From an uncultured Roseburia sp. (GTDB lineage: Bacteria; Bacillota; Clostridia; Lachnospirales; Lachnospiraceae): DNA of 64,000 bases. The translations under genes and the position numbers were made by a program. The stretch's first letter is position 1. Every line of letters starts with the position of its first letter. The DNA is taken from the NCBI GenBank assembly GCA_900548205.1, contig URJS01000003.1:1-64000 (forward strand), in the 5' to 3' direction. Below the pieces are notes generated by a model. It ran no database searches. It was not told where the DNA came from and saw only the letters and a program-made list of their open reading frames with translations. Shown piece by piece: positions 7,691 through 15,174 of the stretch.

Positions 7691-8566
7691 ATGGCAGCAA
7701 AAATAAATCGAAATGCTCCCTGCTGGTGCGGGAGCGGCAAAAAATATAAGGTGTGTCATCAGAGCTTTGATGAAAGAATCGCGTTTGCGGCAGCAAAAGG
7801 ACAGATTGTGCCGCCGCGTGAGATCATTAAAAATGAGAAACAGATTGCCGGGATTCGGGAGAGCTGCAAGATCAATATTGCGGTCCTTGACGAGATAGAG
7901 GAGAAGATCCATCCGGGGATGGACACGGCGCAGATCGATCAGATCGTATATGAATTGACGACAAAGCTTGGCGGTGTGCCGGCGCCCCTGCATTATCAGG
8001 GGTATCCCTATAGTGTGTGCACCTCTGTCAACGATCAGGTTTGTCACGGGTTTCCCTCAAAAGAGGTTATTTTGAGGGAGGGGGATATTATCAACGTGGA
8101 TGTCTCCACGATTTTGAACGGATATTTTTCGGATTCCTCCCGTATGTTTTGTATCGGGGAGGTCAGCCCCGAAAAAAAGCGGCTCGTTCAGGTGACGAAG
8201 GAATGTGTGGAGCGTGGCTTAAAAGAGGTAAAGCCGTGGGGCAATCTCGGAGATATGGGGCAGGCGGTCCATGACCATGCGTTTGCAAACGGCTATACGG
8301 TTGTGCGAGAGATTGGCGGGCATGGCGTGGGTCTTGCATTCCACGAGCAGCCGTGGGTTGGCTATAACAGCAAAAGAGGCGAGGAAATGCTTATGGCGCC
8401 AGGTATGATCTTTACGATAGAGCCGATGGTCAATATGGGCGGCGCGGATATTTTTATAGATGATAAGAATGAGTGGGAAGTATACACGAAAGACGGGATG
8501 CCGTCTGCACAGTGGGAAATTATGGTTCTTGTGACAGAGGAGGGACATGAGGTTCTCTGCTGGTAG
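7691..8566 (+). CDS. map: Methionine aminopeptidase with N-terminal SEC-C motif
   Basis: Cytosolic metalloprotease of 291 residues removing initiator methionine. The first 25 residues carry a SEC-C zinc motif (CWCGSGKKYKVCH), typical of the Map form in many Clostridia. The catalytic domain shows CHGFP, then the metal ligands in VDVSTILNGYFSDSSRMF (two Asp), GGHGVG (His), TIEPMV (Glu) and QWEIMVLVTEEG (Glu). The last motif differs from the usual QFEHT form by lacking the His next to the ligand Glu, but all five metal ligands are kept. The ribosome site is weak (GGGAAA). It is a single gene following the YqeY/SurA-N pair. Confidence 0.93.
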   Translation: MAAKINRNAPCWCGSGKKYKVCHQSFDERIAFAAAKGQIVPPREIIKNEKQIAGIRESCKINIAVLDEIEEKIHPGMDTAQIDQIVYELTTKLGGVPAPLHYQGYPYSVCTSVNDQVCHGFPSKEVILREGDIINVDVSTILNGYFSDSSRMFCIGEVSPEKKRLVQVTKECVERGLKEVKPWGNLGDMGQAVHDHAFANGYTVVREIGGHGVGLAFHEQPWVGYNSKRGEEMLMAPGMIFTIEPMVNMGGADIFIDDKNEWEVYTKDGMPSAQWEIMVLVTEEGHEVLCW

Positions 8567-8575
8567 GAACAAATT

Positions 8576-8606
8576 GCGGCGGACTGCTTTGGTCCGCCGC
8601 TCTTTG
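8576..8606 (+). terminator. Hairpin terminator after map
   Basis: GCGGCGGAC (8576-8584) and GTCCGCCGC (8592-8600) form a nine-pair GC-rich stem with a seven-base loop. Only a weak T tract (TCTTTGC) follows, so termination may be partial. Confidence 0.6.
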
Positions 8607-8632
8607 CATTGGCAAAAAGGAGGGAGCAGTGA

Positions 8633-9304
8633 ATGGAAAAAGGCTTAAGGGAAGTGCTGACAGAGGAGTTTTCTTTTTGGGAAAAGCTAAGCGATACAGA
8701 GCGTGAGAAGCTTTTGGCGGGCACGACACGCAAGGAGTATGAAAAGGGCGGCATGGTGCATTCTGCCAGTGAAAAATGTCTGGGACTGATCCTGGTGGAG
8801 CAGGGAAGGCTGCGGGTATATGTGGAATCGGAGGAGGGACGGGACGTCACCCTATACCGGTTAGAGCCGGGAGACATCTGTACCCTGTCGGCGTCCTGCT
8901 TTATGAATGAGATCACGTTTGAGGTCATGATCGAGGCGGAGACGGACAGCCGGATCGTGCTGATCAATCCGTCTGTCTTTCAGCGGATTACGGCGGAAAA
9001 TATTTATGCAGAAAATTATCTGTACAAACAGACCGCCGCGCATTTTTCTGATGTGATGTGGGCGATGCAGCAGATTTTGTTTTTAAGCTTCGATAAGCGT
9101 CTGGCAATGTTTCTGCTGGATGAGACTGCAAAAACAGGAGAGCTTACGCTTGCCATGACGCATGAGCAGATTGCAAAATATATCGGAAGCGCGAGAGAGG
9201 TTGTCTCGCGGATGCTTAAGTATTTTGAGGCGGAGGGCTATGTAAAGCTTTCGCGCGGAAGGATCACGGTGACAGATACAGACGGTCTGGAGACGCTGAT
9301 CTGA
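8633..9304 (+). CDS. Crp/Fnr-family transcription regulator
   Basis: A protein of 223 residues with an N-terminal cyclic-nucleotide-type beta-barrel (about 18-125; LILVEQGRLRVYVESEEGRDVTL and LEPGDICTLSASCF) and a C-terminal winged helix-turn-helix (about 170-215; MTHEQIAKYIGSAREVVSRML). The recognition helix SAREVVSRML is typical of the Crp/Fnr family. No N-terminal Fnr cysteine cluster is present, so an iron-sulphur oxygen sensor is unlikely; the ligand is unknown. AAGGAGGGAG precedes the start. It lies next to aroE but nothing in the sequence shows that it controls it. Confidence 0.88.
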   Translation: MEKGLREVLTEEFSFWEKLSDTEREKLLAGTTRKEYEKGGMVHSASEKCLGLILVEQGRLRVYVESEEGRDVTLYRLEPGDICTLSASCFMNEITFEVMIEAETDSRIVLINPSVFQRITAENIYAENYLYKQTAAHFSDVMWAMQQILFLSFDKRLAMFLLDETAKTGELTLAMTHEQIAKYIGSAREVVSRMLKYFEAEGYVKLSRGRITVTDTDGLETLI

Positions 9305-9342
9305 CAGTTTTTTACTTACTTTTTTAGAAGAATGGAGGGTTT

Positions 9343-10206
9343 ATGGAGGGAAGGATTTCAGGAAGAACACAGGTCTTTGCGCTGCTTGGTTCACCGGTCA
9401 GCCATTCCGGCTCTCCGGCGATGTATAATTACAGCTTTGAGCGTCTTGGAATTGACGCCGTTTATGTGGCGTTTGATATTCCGCTTGCCAAAACGAGGGA
9501 GGCGATGGAGGCGGTGCGGACGCTTCCGCTGCGCGGGTGCAACGTGACAATGCCCTGCAAAACAGAGGTGGTGCAATATCTTGACGAGTTTTCGGCGGCG
9601 GCGCGGCTAAGCGGTGCGGTAAATACGATCGTCAATGAAAACGGCCGGCTAAAGGGTTACATGACGGACGGAGAGGGCTTCGTCCGCAGCCTGCAGGAGC
9701 ATGGCGTTTCGGTTGCCGGAAAAAAGCTTGTGATCGCAGGAAGCGGCGGCGCGGCAACGGCGATCCAGGTACAGTGCGCGCTGGACGGTGCAAGGGAGCT
9801 TGTGATTTTTAACCGGACGGCAGAAAAAGCAAGGAGGATCGCGGAGCGGATCTGCTCTGAGATTCCTGCGTGCAGGATCAGGGTCTGCGCGCTGGAGGAT
9901 CAGCGTCTGCTGGCAGAGGAAATGCGCACGGCGGATATTTTTGTCAACGGAACGAGCGTTGGAATGGCGCCGGAGACGGAGAAAAGCGTGGTGGAGGATG
10001 CGAAGGCCCTCCGGCAGGGGCTTGTTGTGGCAGATATTGTATATCATCCGAGAGAGACGAGATTGCTGCGCGAGGCGCGGGCGGCGGGCTGTGTCTGCAT
10101 CGGTGGGGCGGGAATGCTGCTGTGGCAGGGAGCGGCTGCATTTTCACTTTATACGGGGCAGGAAATGCCGGTCGCGGAGGTAAGAGAACGCTTTTTTAAT
10201 TCATAG
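9343..10206 (+). CDS. aroE: Shikimate dehydrogenase
   Basis: NADP-dependent reduction of 3-dehydroshikimate to shikimate, step four of chorismate synthesis. The 287-residue protein shows the substrate motif SHSGSPAMYNYSF (about 22-34), the catalytic Lys in NVTMPCK (about 73), the substrate Asp in TDGEGF (about 109), a GSGGAAT nucleotide loop (about 134) and the NRT cofactor motif. The family usually has His before Asn in the first motif (MHN); here it is Tyr, and MTDG replaces the common NTDG, so some shikimate/quinate (YdiB-like) activity cannot be excluded. A second ATG at 9332 is possible, but GGAGGG sits ideally for 9343. aroK follows. Confidence 0.9.
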   Translation: MEGRISGRTQVFALLGSPVSHSGSPAMYNYSFERLGIDAVYVAFDIPLAKTREAMEAVRTLPLRGCNVTMPCKTEVVQYLDEFSAAARLSGAVNTIVNENGRLKGYMTDGEGFVRSLQEHGVSVAGKKLVIAGSGGAATAIQVQCALDGARELVIFNRTAEKARRIAERICSEIPACRIRVCALEDQRLLAEEMRTADIFVNGTSVGMAPETEKSVVEDAKALRQGLVVADIVYHPRETRLLREARAAGCVCIGGAGMLLWQGAAAFSLYTGQEMPVAEVRERFFNS

Positions 10207-10305
10207 AATGCTTTTGTCGGGATGAAAAGGTCCCAAAGAGTGTGCGGGAGAAGAACGCAGACTGCGGAAATAAGTATGCGCTGGATTTTTGCAGGAGAGA
10301 GGAAG

Positions 10306-10830
10306 ATGGCGATGGATAATATTTATCTGACCGGATTTATGGGAACAGGAAAAAGTACGATCGCAGGATTGCTGGCAAAGGAGCTCGGTATCCTGTGCAT
10401 GGATTTGGATGCCCAGCTTGAGCGGGAGCAGAAAAAAAAGATTTCAGAGCTGTTTGACGCTTATGGGGAGGCGTATTTCAGGGAGCTGGAGACGGCGCTT
10501 TTGAAGCGTCTGGAGCTTAGGGAGCGTCTTGTCGTATCGTGCGGGGGAGGCGTTGTTTTAAGGGAGGAAAATATAGCCTCCATGCGGCGGGGAGGTAAGA
10601 TCGTTCTCTTGACGGCAGAGCCGGAAACTGTATGGGCGCGTGTGCGGGGGAGGCAGAGCCGTCCGCTGCTTAGGGGCTGTCAGGGAGCTTTTGACATAGA
10701 AAAATTGATGGAGCAGCGCAGGGCGCGCTATGAGGCTGCGGCGGATGTTTCCATAAAGACGGACGGGAAAACGCCGCGCGAGCTTTGCGGGGAAATACTG
10801 GCTTGGGCTTGCGGCGGGAAGCAGATGTGA
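10306..10830 (+). CDS. aroK: Shikimate kinase
   Basis: ATP-dependent 3-phosphorylation of shikimate, step five of the pathway and the direct successor to the neighbouring aroE reaction. The protein has 174 residues, the normal family size. It has a P-loop GFMGTGKST near residue 10, the shikimate-binding DLD (MDLDAQLE), GEAYFRELE, the Walker-B-like VVSCGGGVVLREEN, and the lid region RGRQSRPLL. The frame stays open to 10222, but the ATG at 10306 follows AGGAGAGAGG and matches the family N-terminus. Confidence 0.92.
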   Translation: MAMDNIYLTGFMGTGKSTIAGLLAKELGILCMDLDAQLEREQKKKISELFDAYGEAYFRELETALLKRLELRERLVVSCGGGVVLREENIASMRRGGKIVLLTAEPETVWARVRGRQSRPLLRGCQGAFDIEKLMEQRRARYEAAADVSIKTDGKTPRELCGEILAWACGGKQM

Positions 10831-10839
10831 GGGCAGACG

Positions 10840-11436
10840 ATGAATTTTGATTTTTTGAAGGAATGTCAGAGCGGGACAGAGGAGCTTGGCGGGCTGCTTG
10901 ACGCGGTGCGGCAGGATCTGGAGGCGGCGGAGCAATGCTATTTTCGGTCTCCGCGTGAGAGCGGGATTTTTTTGCGCAGGGCGGCAGAGAAGGTCTGTGC
11001 GATCTACAATGTTTACTATGAGCTTGGATTTCCTGCGGAAACGCCGTTGGAGGGATTTCTCTGTTATACAGGTGAGGAAACGCACAATGTAGCAGTAAGC
11101 CGCTTTTTGAGCGCGGTCAGAAAGGAACAGAGAGACCGCCTGAACAAGCTGCGCGTGCTGGGAGACGATTGTATCGGCGGTGAGGCGGCGCCGGACCGGG
11201 GAATGACGCTTCCTGACCGGATGGCGCAGAATGCGCGGCGTATGATGGAGACGGTCATGGAGGTCTTAAAGGAGCTGTGCCAAAGAGTTTATAAGCGGGA
11301 GGCTGCGGCAGACATCTTTTTTTCTGAGGAGCGGATCCCGGGCGGTGACAAGGGACATGTCAAAACAGAAGATAAGCAGGAGCGGCAGGGGATTTTCGGG
11401 TTTTTGCGCGGCAGTATTTTCTCAAGAAAAAATTAA
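10840..11436 (+). CDS. Hypothetical DUF4145/HEPN-like protein
   Basis: A mostly helical protein of 198 residues. The pair of features FLRRAAEKVCAIYN (about 44-57) and LNKLRVLGDD (about 99-108) resembles the RxAlExvCxxiy ... LxxiRxlGNxaxH pattern of DUF4145 / HEPN-type domains, which often occur in type I restriction HsdR proteins or stand alone. The usual terminal His is not evident: Asp-Cys-Ile follows the Asp. The C-terminus is charged and low in complexity (KTEDKQERQ). It starts nine bases after aroK. No function is claimed. Confidence 0.5.
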   Translation: MNFDFLKECQSGTEELGGLLDAVRQDLEAAEQCYFRSPRESGIFLRRAAEKVCAIYNVYYELGFPAETPLEGFLCYTGEETHNVAVSRFLSAVRKEQRDRLNKLRVLGDDCIGGEAAPDRGMTLPDRMAQNARRMMETVMEVLKELCQRVYKREAAADIFFSEERIPGGDKGHVKTEDKQERQGIFGFLRGSIFSRKN

Positions 11437-11527
11437 GAAAATGTTTCTGGTATCTGTGGGAGAAGCATGCTAGGATAAACAGGAAATAAGAGGGTGTGCA
11501 CAGGTCTTTGGGGAGAGACGCAAAGGA

Positions 11528-12241
11528 ATGCACAAATTATTAAAAACAGGCGCGGATTATCTTTTCCCGCCGCGCTGCCCGGTCTGCGACAGTGTGATCC
11601 TGCCGGATGAAGAACTTTGTAGGGGATGTGAAAAGGAGCTTTTGCCGGTTTTAGAGCCTGTCTGCGCAAGCTGCGGAAAGCCCGTCGGCGATGAAAGACA
11701 GGAGTATTGCGGCGACTGTGCGGCAAAAAGACACAGCTTTTGTCAGGGAAAGGCAGTGTTTGTATACCGCGGAGCGATCAGGCAGTCTATGTATCGCTTT
11801 AAGTATGCCAACCGGAGAGAGTACGCGCAGTTTTACGCGCGGTATGCCGTCCGGCTGTATGGAGCGTGGCTTGGGAGAAAGCAGGTGGAGGTCATCGTAC
11901 CAATCCCGATGTACCGCAAGAAGCAAAAAAAGCGCGGCTACAATCAGGCGGAGGTCTTTGCGCGTGCACTGGGGCGTGAGACGGGACTTCCGGTGGAAGG
12001 GCGGCTTCTTGTGCGAAACAGGGACACTGTGCCGCAGAAGGAGTTAAATGACAGGCAGCGCAGACAGAATTTAAAAAATGCTTTTCAATTAGTACCGGAT
12101 ATAGTAAAATATAGGAAGATATTACTGGTAGATGATATTTATACGACAGGGAGCACAATGGATGAGGCGGCAAAGACGCTGCTTGCTGCCGGCGCAGAAC
12201 AGGTTTATTACATCTGTGTGAGCATTGGAGCGGGATTCTGA
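11528..12241 (+). CDS. comFC: ComFC-like phosphoribosyltransferase-fold protein
   Basis: A protein of 237 residues with the ComFC plan. An N-terminal zinc module has CPVCD, CRGCE, CASCG and CGDC pairs (about 17-62). A phosphoribosyltransferase fold follows, with PIPMYRKKQKKRGYNQAE (about 123-140) and the PRPP loop ILLVDDIYTTGST (about 198-210). The family is needed for DNA uptake in competent bacteria, where it acts on incoming single-stranded DNA in the cytosol. comFA is not next to it. No promoter was clear in the 91 bases upstream. Confidence 0.88.
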   Translation: MHKLLKTGADYLFPPRCPVCDSVILPDEELCRGCEKELLPVLEPVCASCGKPVGDERQEYCGDCAAKRHSFCQGKAVFVYRGAIRQSMYRFKYANRREYAQFYARYAVRLYGAWLGRKQVEVIVPIPMYRKKQKKRGYNQAEVFARALGRETGLPVEGRLLVRNRDTVPQKELNDRQRRQNLKNAFQLVPDIVKYRKILLVDDIYTTGSTMDEAAKTLLAAGAEQVYYICVSIGAGF

Positions 12242-12263
12242 CGGATAGATGGGAGGTCTGGAG

Positions 12264-12662
12264 ATGGATGTAAGAAATTGTAAGGTATGCGGACGGTTAT
12301 TTAATTATATCGGAGGAGCGCCGTATTGTCAGTCATGCAGGAACATATTGGAGGAGAAGTTTCAGGAGGTAAAGACCTATCTGAATAGAAGGCCTCACGC
12401 AACGATCGGAGAGGTTTCCGAGGAACTTGACGTTTCTGCCAAGCAGATTAAGGAGTGGATCCGGGAGGAGCGGCTTTCCTTAACGACTGCGGGTGCGGAC
12501 GGGATTGTCTGCGAGCAGTGCAGAACACCGATCTGCACCGGAAAATATTGTGATAAATGTAAAGCCAGCATGGCGAATACGCTGGCTGGCGCTCTTGCTA
12601 AGCCAAAGGCGCCTGAGGATTCGCAGCGGGAGTATGACGGGAATCGTATGCGGTTCCTATAA
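12264..12662 (+). CDS. Flagellar-operon zinc protein (YvyF-like)
   Basis: A protein of 132 residues with two zinc-knuckle pairs at the N-terminus (CKVCG at 6-10, CQSC at 22-25), a helix-turn-helix-like centre (TIGEVSEELDVSAKQIKEW, about 47-65) and a second zinc ribbon (CEQC, CTGKYCDKC). This is the layout of the small YvyF / TIGR03826 flagellar-operon protein found beside comF genes in Firmicutes. It may act in flagellar gene control, and a chemoreceptor in the window fits a motile host. The ATG at 12264 is preferred over 12249 because GGAGGTCTGGAG lies just before it. Confidence 0.75.
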   Translation: MDVRNCKVCGRLFNYIGGAPYCQSCRNILEEKFQEVKTYLNRRPHATIGEVSEELDVSAKQIKEWIREERLSLTTAGADGIVCEQCRTPICTGKYCDKCKASMANTLAGALAKPKAPEDSQREYDGNRMRFL

Positions 12663-12667
12663 GGAAG

Positions 12668-12704
12668 AAAGACAGAGTCTGCGGCGTTGGGTTCTGTCTT
12701 TTTT
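12668..12704 (+). terminator. Rho-independent terminator after the YvyF-like gene
   Basis: AAAGACAGA (12668-12676) pairs with TCTGTCTTT (12693-12701) and runs into further T residues. It separates the comFC unit from the c-di-AMP operon. Confidence 0.8.
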
Positions 12705-12713
12705 ACTTTTTCT

Positions 12714-12741
12714 TTGAAACTGAAGCACATTATGATATAAT
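12714..12741 (+). promoter_or_regulatory. Sigma-A promoter of the c-di-AMP operon
   Basis: TTGAAA (12714-12719), 16-base spacer, TATAAT (12736-12741) with extended -10 TGA (12733-12735). It directly follows a terminator and lies about 85 bases before the first start codon, so it should drive 12825 through at least glmM. Confidence 0.8.
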
Positions 12742-12824
12742 GAACTATAAGAATGCGTAATTGCGTGCAAATTTCAGGAAAGAGGATGCGTGGTTGCGGG
12801 AATCAGAAAGGATAAGACTGCTGT

Positions 12825-13247
12825 ATGATAAATGAAGAACGTTTACAGCATATGATCAGGCTGTCGCAGTTTGATGAAAATGACGGCAAGAGCTGTAAGC
12901 CGATGACTCAGTATGCAAGGAAGGATTATGTGGCGCTGCAGATGCTTATCAGCTTTGTCACGGGAACGCTCAGCTATGCGCTGCTGTTTGGTTTATGGGC
13001 GCTGCAGTCGGTCGATGAATTGTTTGCGTGGATCAACACGATGGAGATCCAGACGCTTGTGATGATTTTTGTATTGACTTATCTGGCATTTTTAGTATTC
13101 TACCTGGGAGTGACCTATATTGTATTTCATGTCAAATATACGGAAGGGCGAAAGAAGGTCAAGAAGTATTATGCAAGCTTAAAGAAGGTCAATCAGATGT
13201 ACGAGAGGGAAGATCGGCTGCGGATGGATCGTGCAGAATGGGAATAG
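12825..13247 (+). CDS. Two-helix membrane protein, unknown function
   Basis: A protein of 140 residues with a cytosolic N-terminal tail (1-38), two hydrophobic segments (about 39-63 and 75-103), and a basic then charged C-terminal helix (KYTEGRKKVKKYYASLKK). No family is recognised. It is the first gene of the unit containing cdaA and cdaR, 13 bases before the next gene, which suggests a membrane partner or modulator of that module; this is context only. Confidence 0.6.
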   Translation: MINEERLQHMIRLSQFDENDGKSCKPMTQYARKDYVALQMLISFVTGTLSYALLFGLWALQSVDELFAWINTMEIQTLVMIFVLTYLAFLVFYLGVTYIVFHVKYTEGRKKVKKYYASLKKVNQMYEREDRLRMDRAEWE

Positions 13248-13260
13248 GCAGGAGGAGATT

Positions 13261-14265
13261 ATGACAGCCATATTGGAACTAAAAGAGAAGCTGGTGCGCT
13301 TTTACGGGAAGAACGAGGCGTACCTTTTGCCGGTGATAAGATTTATCCTGGCATTTGTTGTATTTTTGATGATCAATCTGAATATCGGATATATGGAGCG
13401 TATCAGCAGTATACCGGTGGCGCTCATTCTGGCGCTGCTGTGTTCAATTCTTCCGGTACGGATGACGATGCTGATCGCTACGGTGGTGATTCTGCTTGAT
13501 ATGTACGCGCTGTCCTTGGAGGTGTGTCTTGTAACATTTCTTTTGTTTGCGCTGATCTATCTGCTTTATTTCCGCTTTGCACCAAAGTACGGCTACGATG
13601 TCCTTTTGTCGGCGGTCTGCTGCAGGCTTTCCATTCCGTATGTGATGCCGCTTGGTATGGGATTGCTTCGTGAGGTGTATGCGGTATTTGCGCTGATCTG
13701 CGGAAATGTTGTATATTTTTTCCTCGACGGAGTCAAGAATAATGCAAAGGTCATCAGCGGAGCGATTGATATGGAGGGCGAGGATACGTCGATGTTTTCC
13801 GTTGCGCTCAATCAGCTCATCGGCAACAAGGAGATGTATCTGGTCTGCGGTGTGATGATCGCAACGCTGCTGATCGTCTATGTGATCCGCAGGATGTCGA
13901 TCGAGAATGCATGGCGTGTGGCGATCATTTCAGGCGCGCTGTTTGAGGCAGCGGCCCTGACTGCAGGATATATGCTGCTTGGAATTTCCGGAAAACTGGT
14001 CGGCGTTTTGGTTGGCACGGTCATTTCTGCTCTGATCGCTCTGCTGCTGCAGTTTGTATTCTTCAATCTGGATTATTCCAGAACGGAGCGTATGCAATTT
14101 GAGGATGACGAATATTACTATTATGTCAAGGCTGTGCCGAAGGTGTTTATTTCGGGAACGGATAAGCAGGTAAAGCGCTTCGGCGGAAGAAATGAGGGCA
14201 GGGAGCGCATGGCAAAGAGGCAGTTTGCAAAAGAGATGGATATTGATGAGGATTTATTAGACTAA
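13261..14265 (+). CDS. Polytopic membrane protein encoded upstream of cdaA
   Basis: A protein of 334 residues with about eight or nine predicted membrane helices between residues 20 and 285 and a cytosolic acidic/basic tail (FEDDEYYYYVKAVPK, then a charged end). No catalytic motif or transporter family was recognised. The start at 13261 follows AGGAGGAG; an in-frame ATG at 13231 inside the previous gene is less likely. It ends 18 bases before cdaA and probably belongs to the same transcript, so a link to c-di-AMP or envelope control is plausible but unproven. Confidence 0.65.
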   Translation: MTAILELKEKLVRFYGKNEAYLLPVIRFILAFVVFLMINLNIGYMERISSIPVALILALLCSILPVRMTMLIATVVILLDMYALSLEVCLVTFLLFALIYLLYFRFAPKYGYDVLLSAVCCRLSIPYVMPLGMGLLREVYAVFALICGNVVYFFLDGVKNNAKVISGAIDMEGEDTSMFSVALNQLIGNKEMYLVCGVMIATLLIVYVIRRMSIENAWRVAIISGALFEAAALTAGYMLLGISGKLVGVLVGTVISALIALLLQFVFFNLDYSRTERMQFEDDEYYYYVKAVPKVFISGTDKQVKRFGGRNEGRERMAKRQFAKEMDIDEDLLD

Positions 14266-14283
14266 TTTTAAGGAAGTGACGAC

Positions 14284-15174
14284 GTGCAGAACATGTTAGC
14301 GACATTAGACGCCTTTTGGAATAAGGTATCTGTGTACATGAATTTGCCAAAAATAACGACCACGGATATTGTGGAAATTATCATAATAGCATTTTTATTT
14401 TACTATATGCTTCTGTGGATCAAGAATACGAGGGCATGGGTGCTGCTGCGGGGGTTGATGGTGATCCTGCTGTTTGTGCTGCTTGCTGCAGTTTTCCAGA
14501 TGAATACGATCATCTGGATCGCCAAGAATACCCTCAATATTCTTTTGATCGCCCTTGTCATTATTTTCCAGCCGGAAATGCGCAAGGCGCTTGAGAATCT
14601 GGGGCGTAAGAATATTCTCGCGTCCTTGCTTCCGTTTGATTTTTCAAAAGGGGAGACTGCGAAGTTTTCCGATCGCACGATCACGGAGATGGCGAAGGCG
14701 TGCTATGAGATGGGAAAGGTCAAGACCGGAGCGCTGATCGTCGTTGAGGACAATATCGTCCTGTCGGAGTATGAAAGGACAGGGATCGCGGTGGACGGAG
14801 TGGTGAGCAGTCAGCTTCTGATCAATATTTTTGAGAAGAATACGCCGCTGCACGACGGCGCGGTTATTGTGCGGGGCGACCGTATCGTTGCGGCAACCTG
14901 TTATCTGCCGCTGACAGATTCGCTGACGATCAGCAAGGATCTGGGTACAAGACACCGTGCGGCGGTCGGTATCAGTGAGGTGAGTGATTCGCTGACGATC
15001 GTTGTGTCCGAGGAGACGGGAAGAGTGTCGATCGCCTTAGGCGGAGAGCTTTACCGGAATGTAGATGCAGACTTTTTAAAGAATAAGCTTGCATATTTGC
15101 AGCACCGCAAGCAGCAGGCTTCTAAAATTGAATTATTGAAAAGGAGGCTGAAGCATGTTAAAGAAGCTCGGTAA
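14284..15174 (+). CDS. cdaA: Diadenylate cyclase CdaA
   Basis: Membrane-bound synthesis of cyclic di-AMP from two ATP. Three hydrophobic helices (about 25-95) precede the DAC domain, with the catalytic LHDGAVIV (DGA at about 189) and GTRHRAAVG (RHR at about 221). The protein has 296 residues, normal for CdaA. The start chosen is GTG at 14284, with AAGGAAG seven bases upstream; the ATG three codons later is too far from it. The 3' end overlaps cdaR by 20 bases. c-di-AMP governs osmotic and cell-wall balance, and the operon mates cdaR and glmM are the classical partners. Confidence 0.95.
   Translation: MQNMLATLDAFWNKVSVYMNLPKITTTDIVEIIIIAFLFYYMLLWIKNTRAWVLLRGLMVILLFVLLAAVFQMNTIIWIAKNTLNILLIALVIIFQPEMRKALENLGRKNILASLLPFDFSKGETAKFSDRTITEMAKACYEMGKVKTGALIVVEDNIVLSEYERTGIAVDGVVSSQLLINIFEKNTPLHDGAVIVRGDRIVAATCYLPLTDSLTISKDLGTRHRAAVGISEVSDSLTIVVSEETGRVSIALGGELYRNVDADFLKNKLAYLQHRKQQASKIELLKRRLKHVKEAR

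Noticed and set aside
10222..10305. N-terminal extension of aroK by 28 codons
   Set aside because: No ribosome site and beyond the normal family start; the ATG at 10306 has a good site and gives the usual length.
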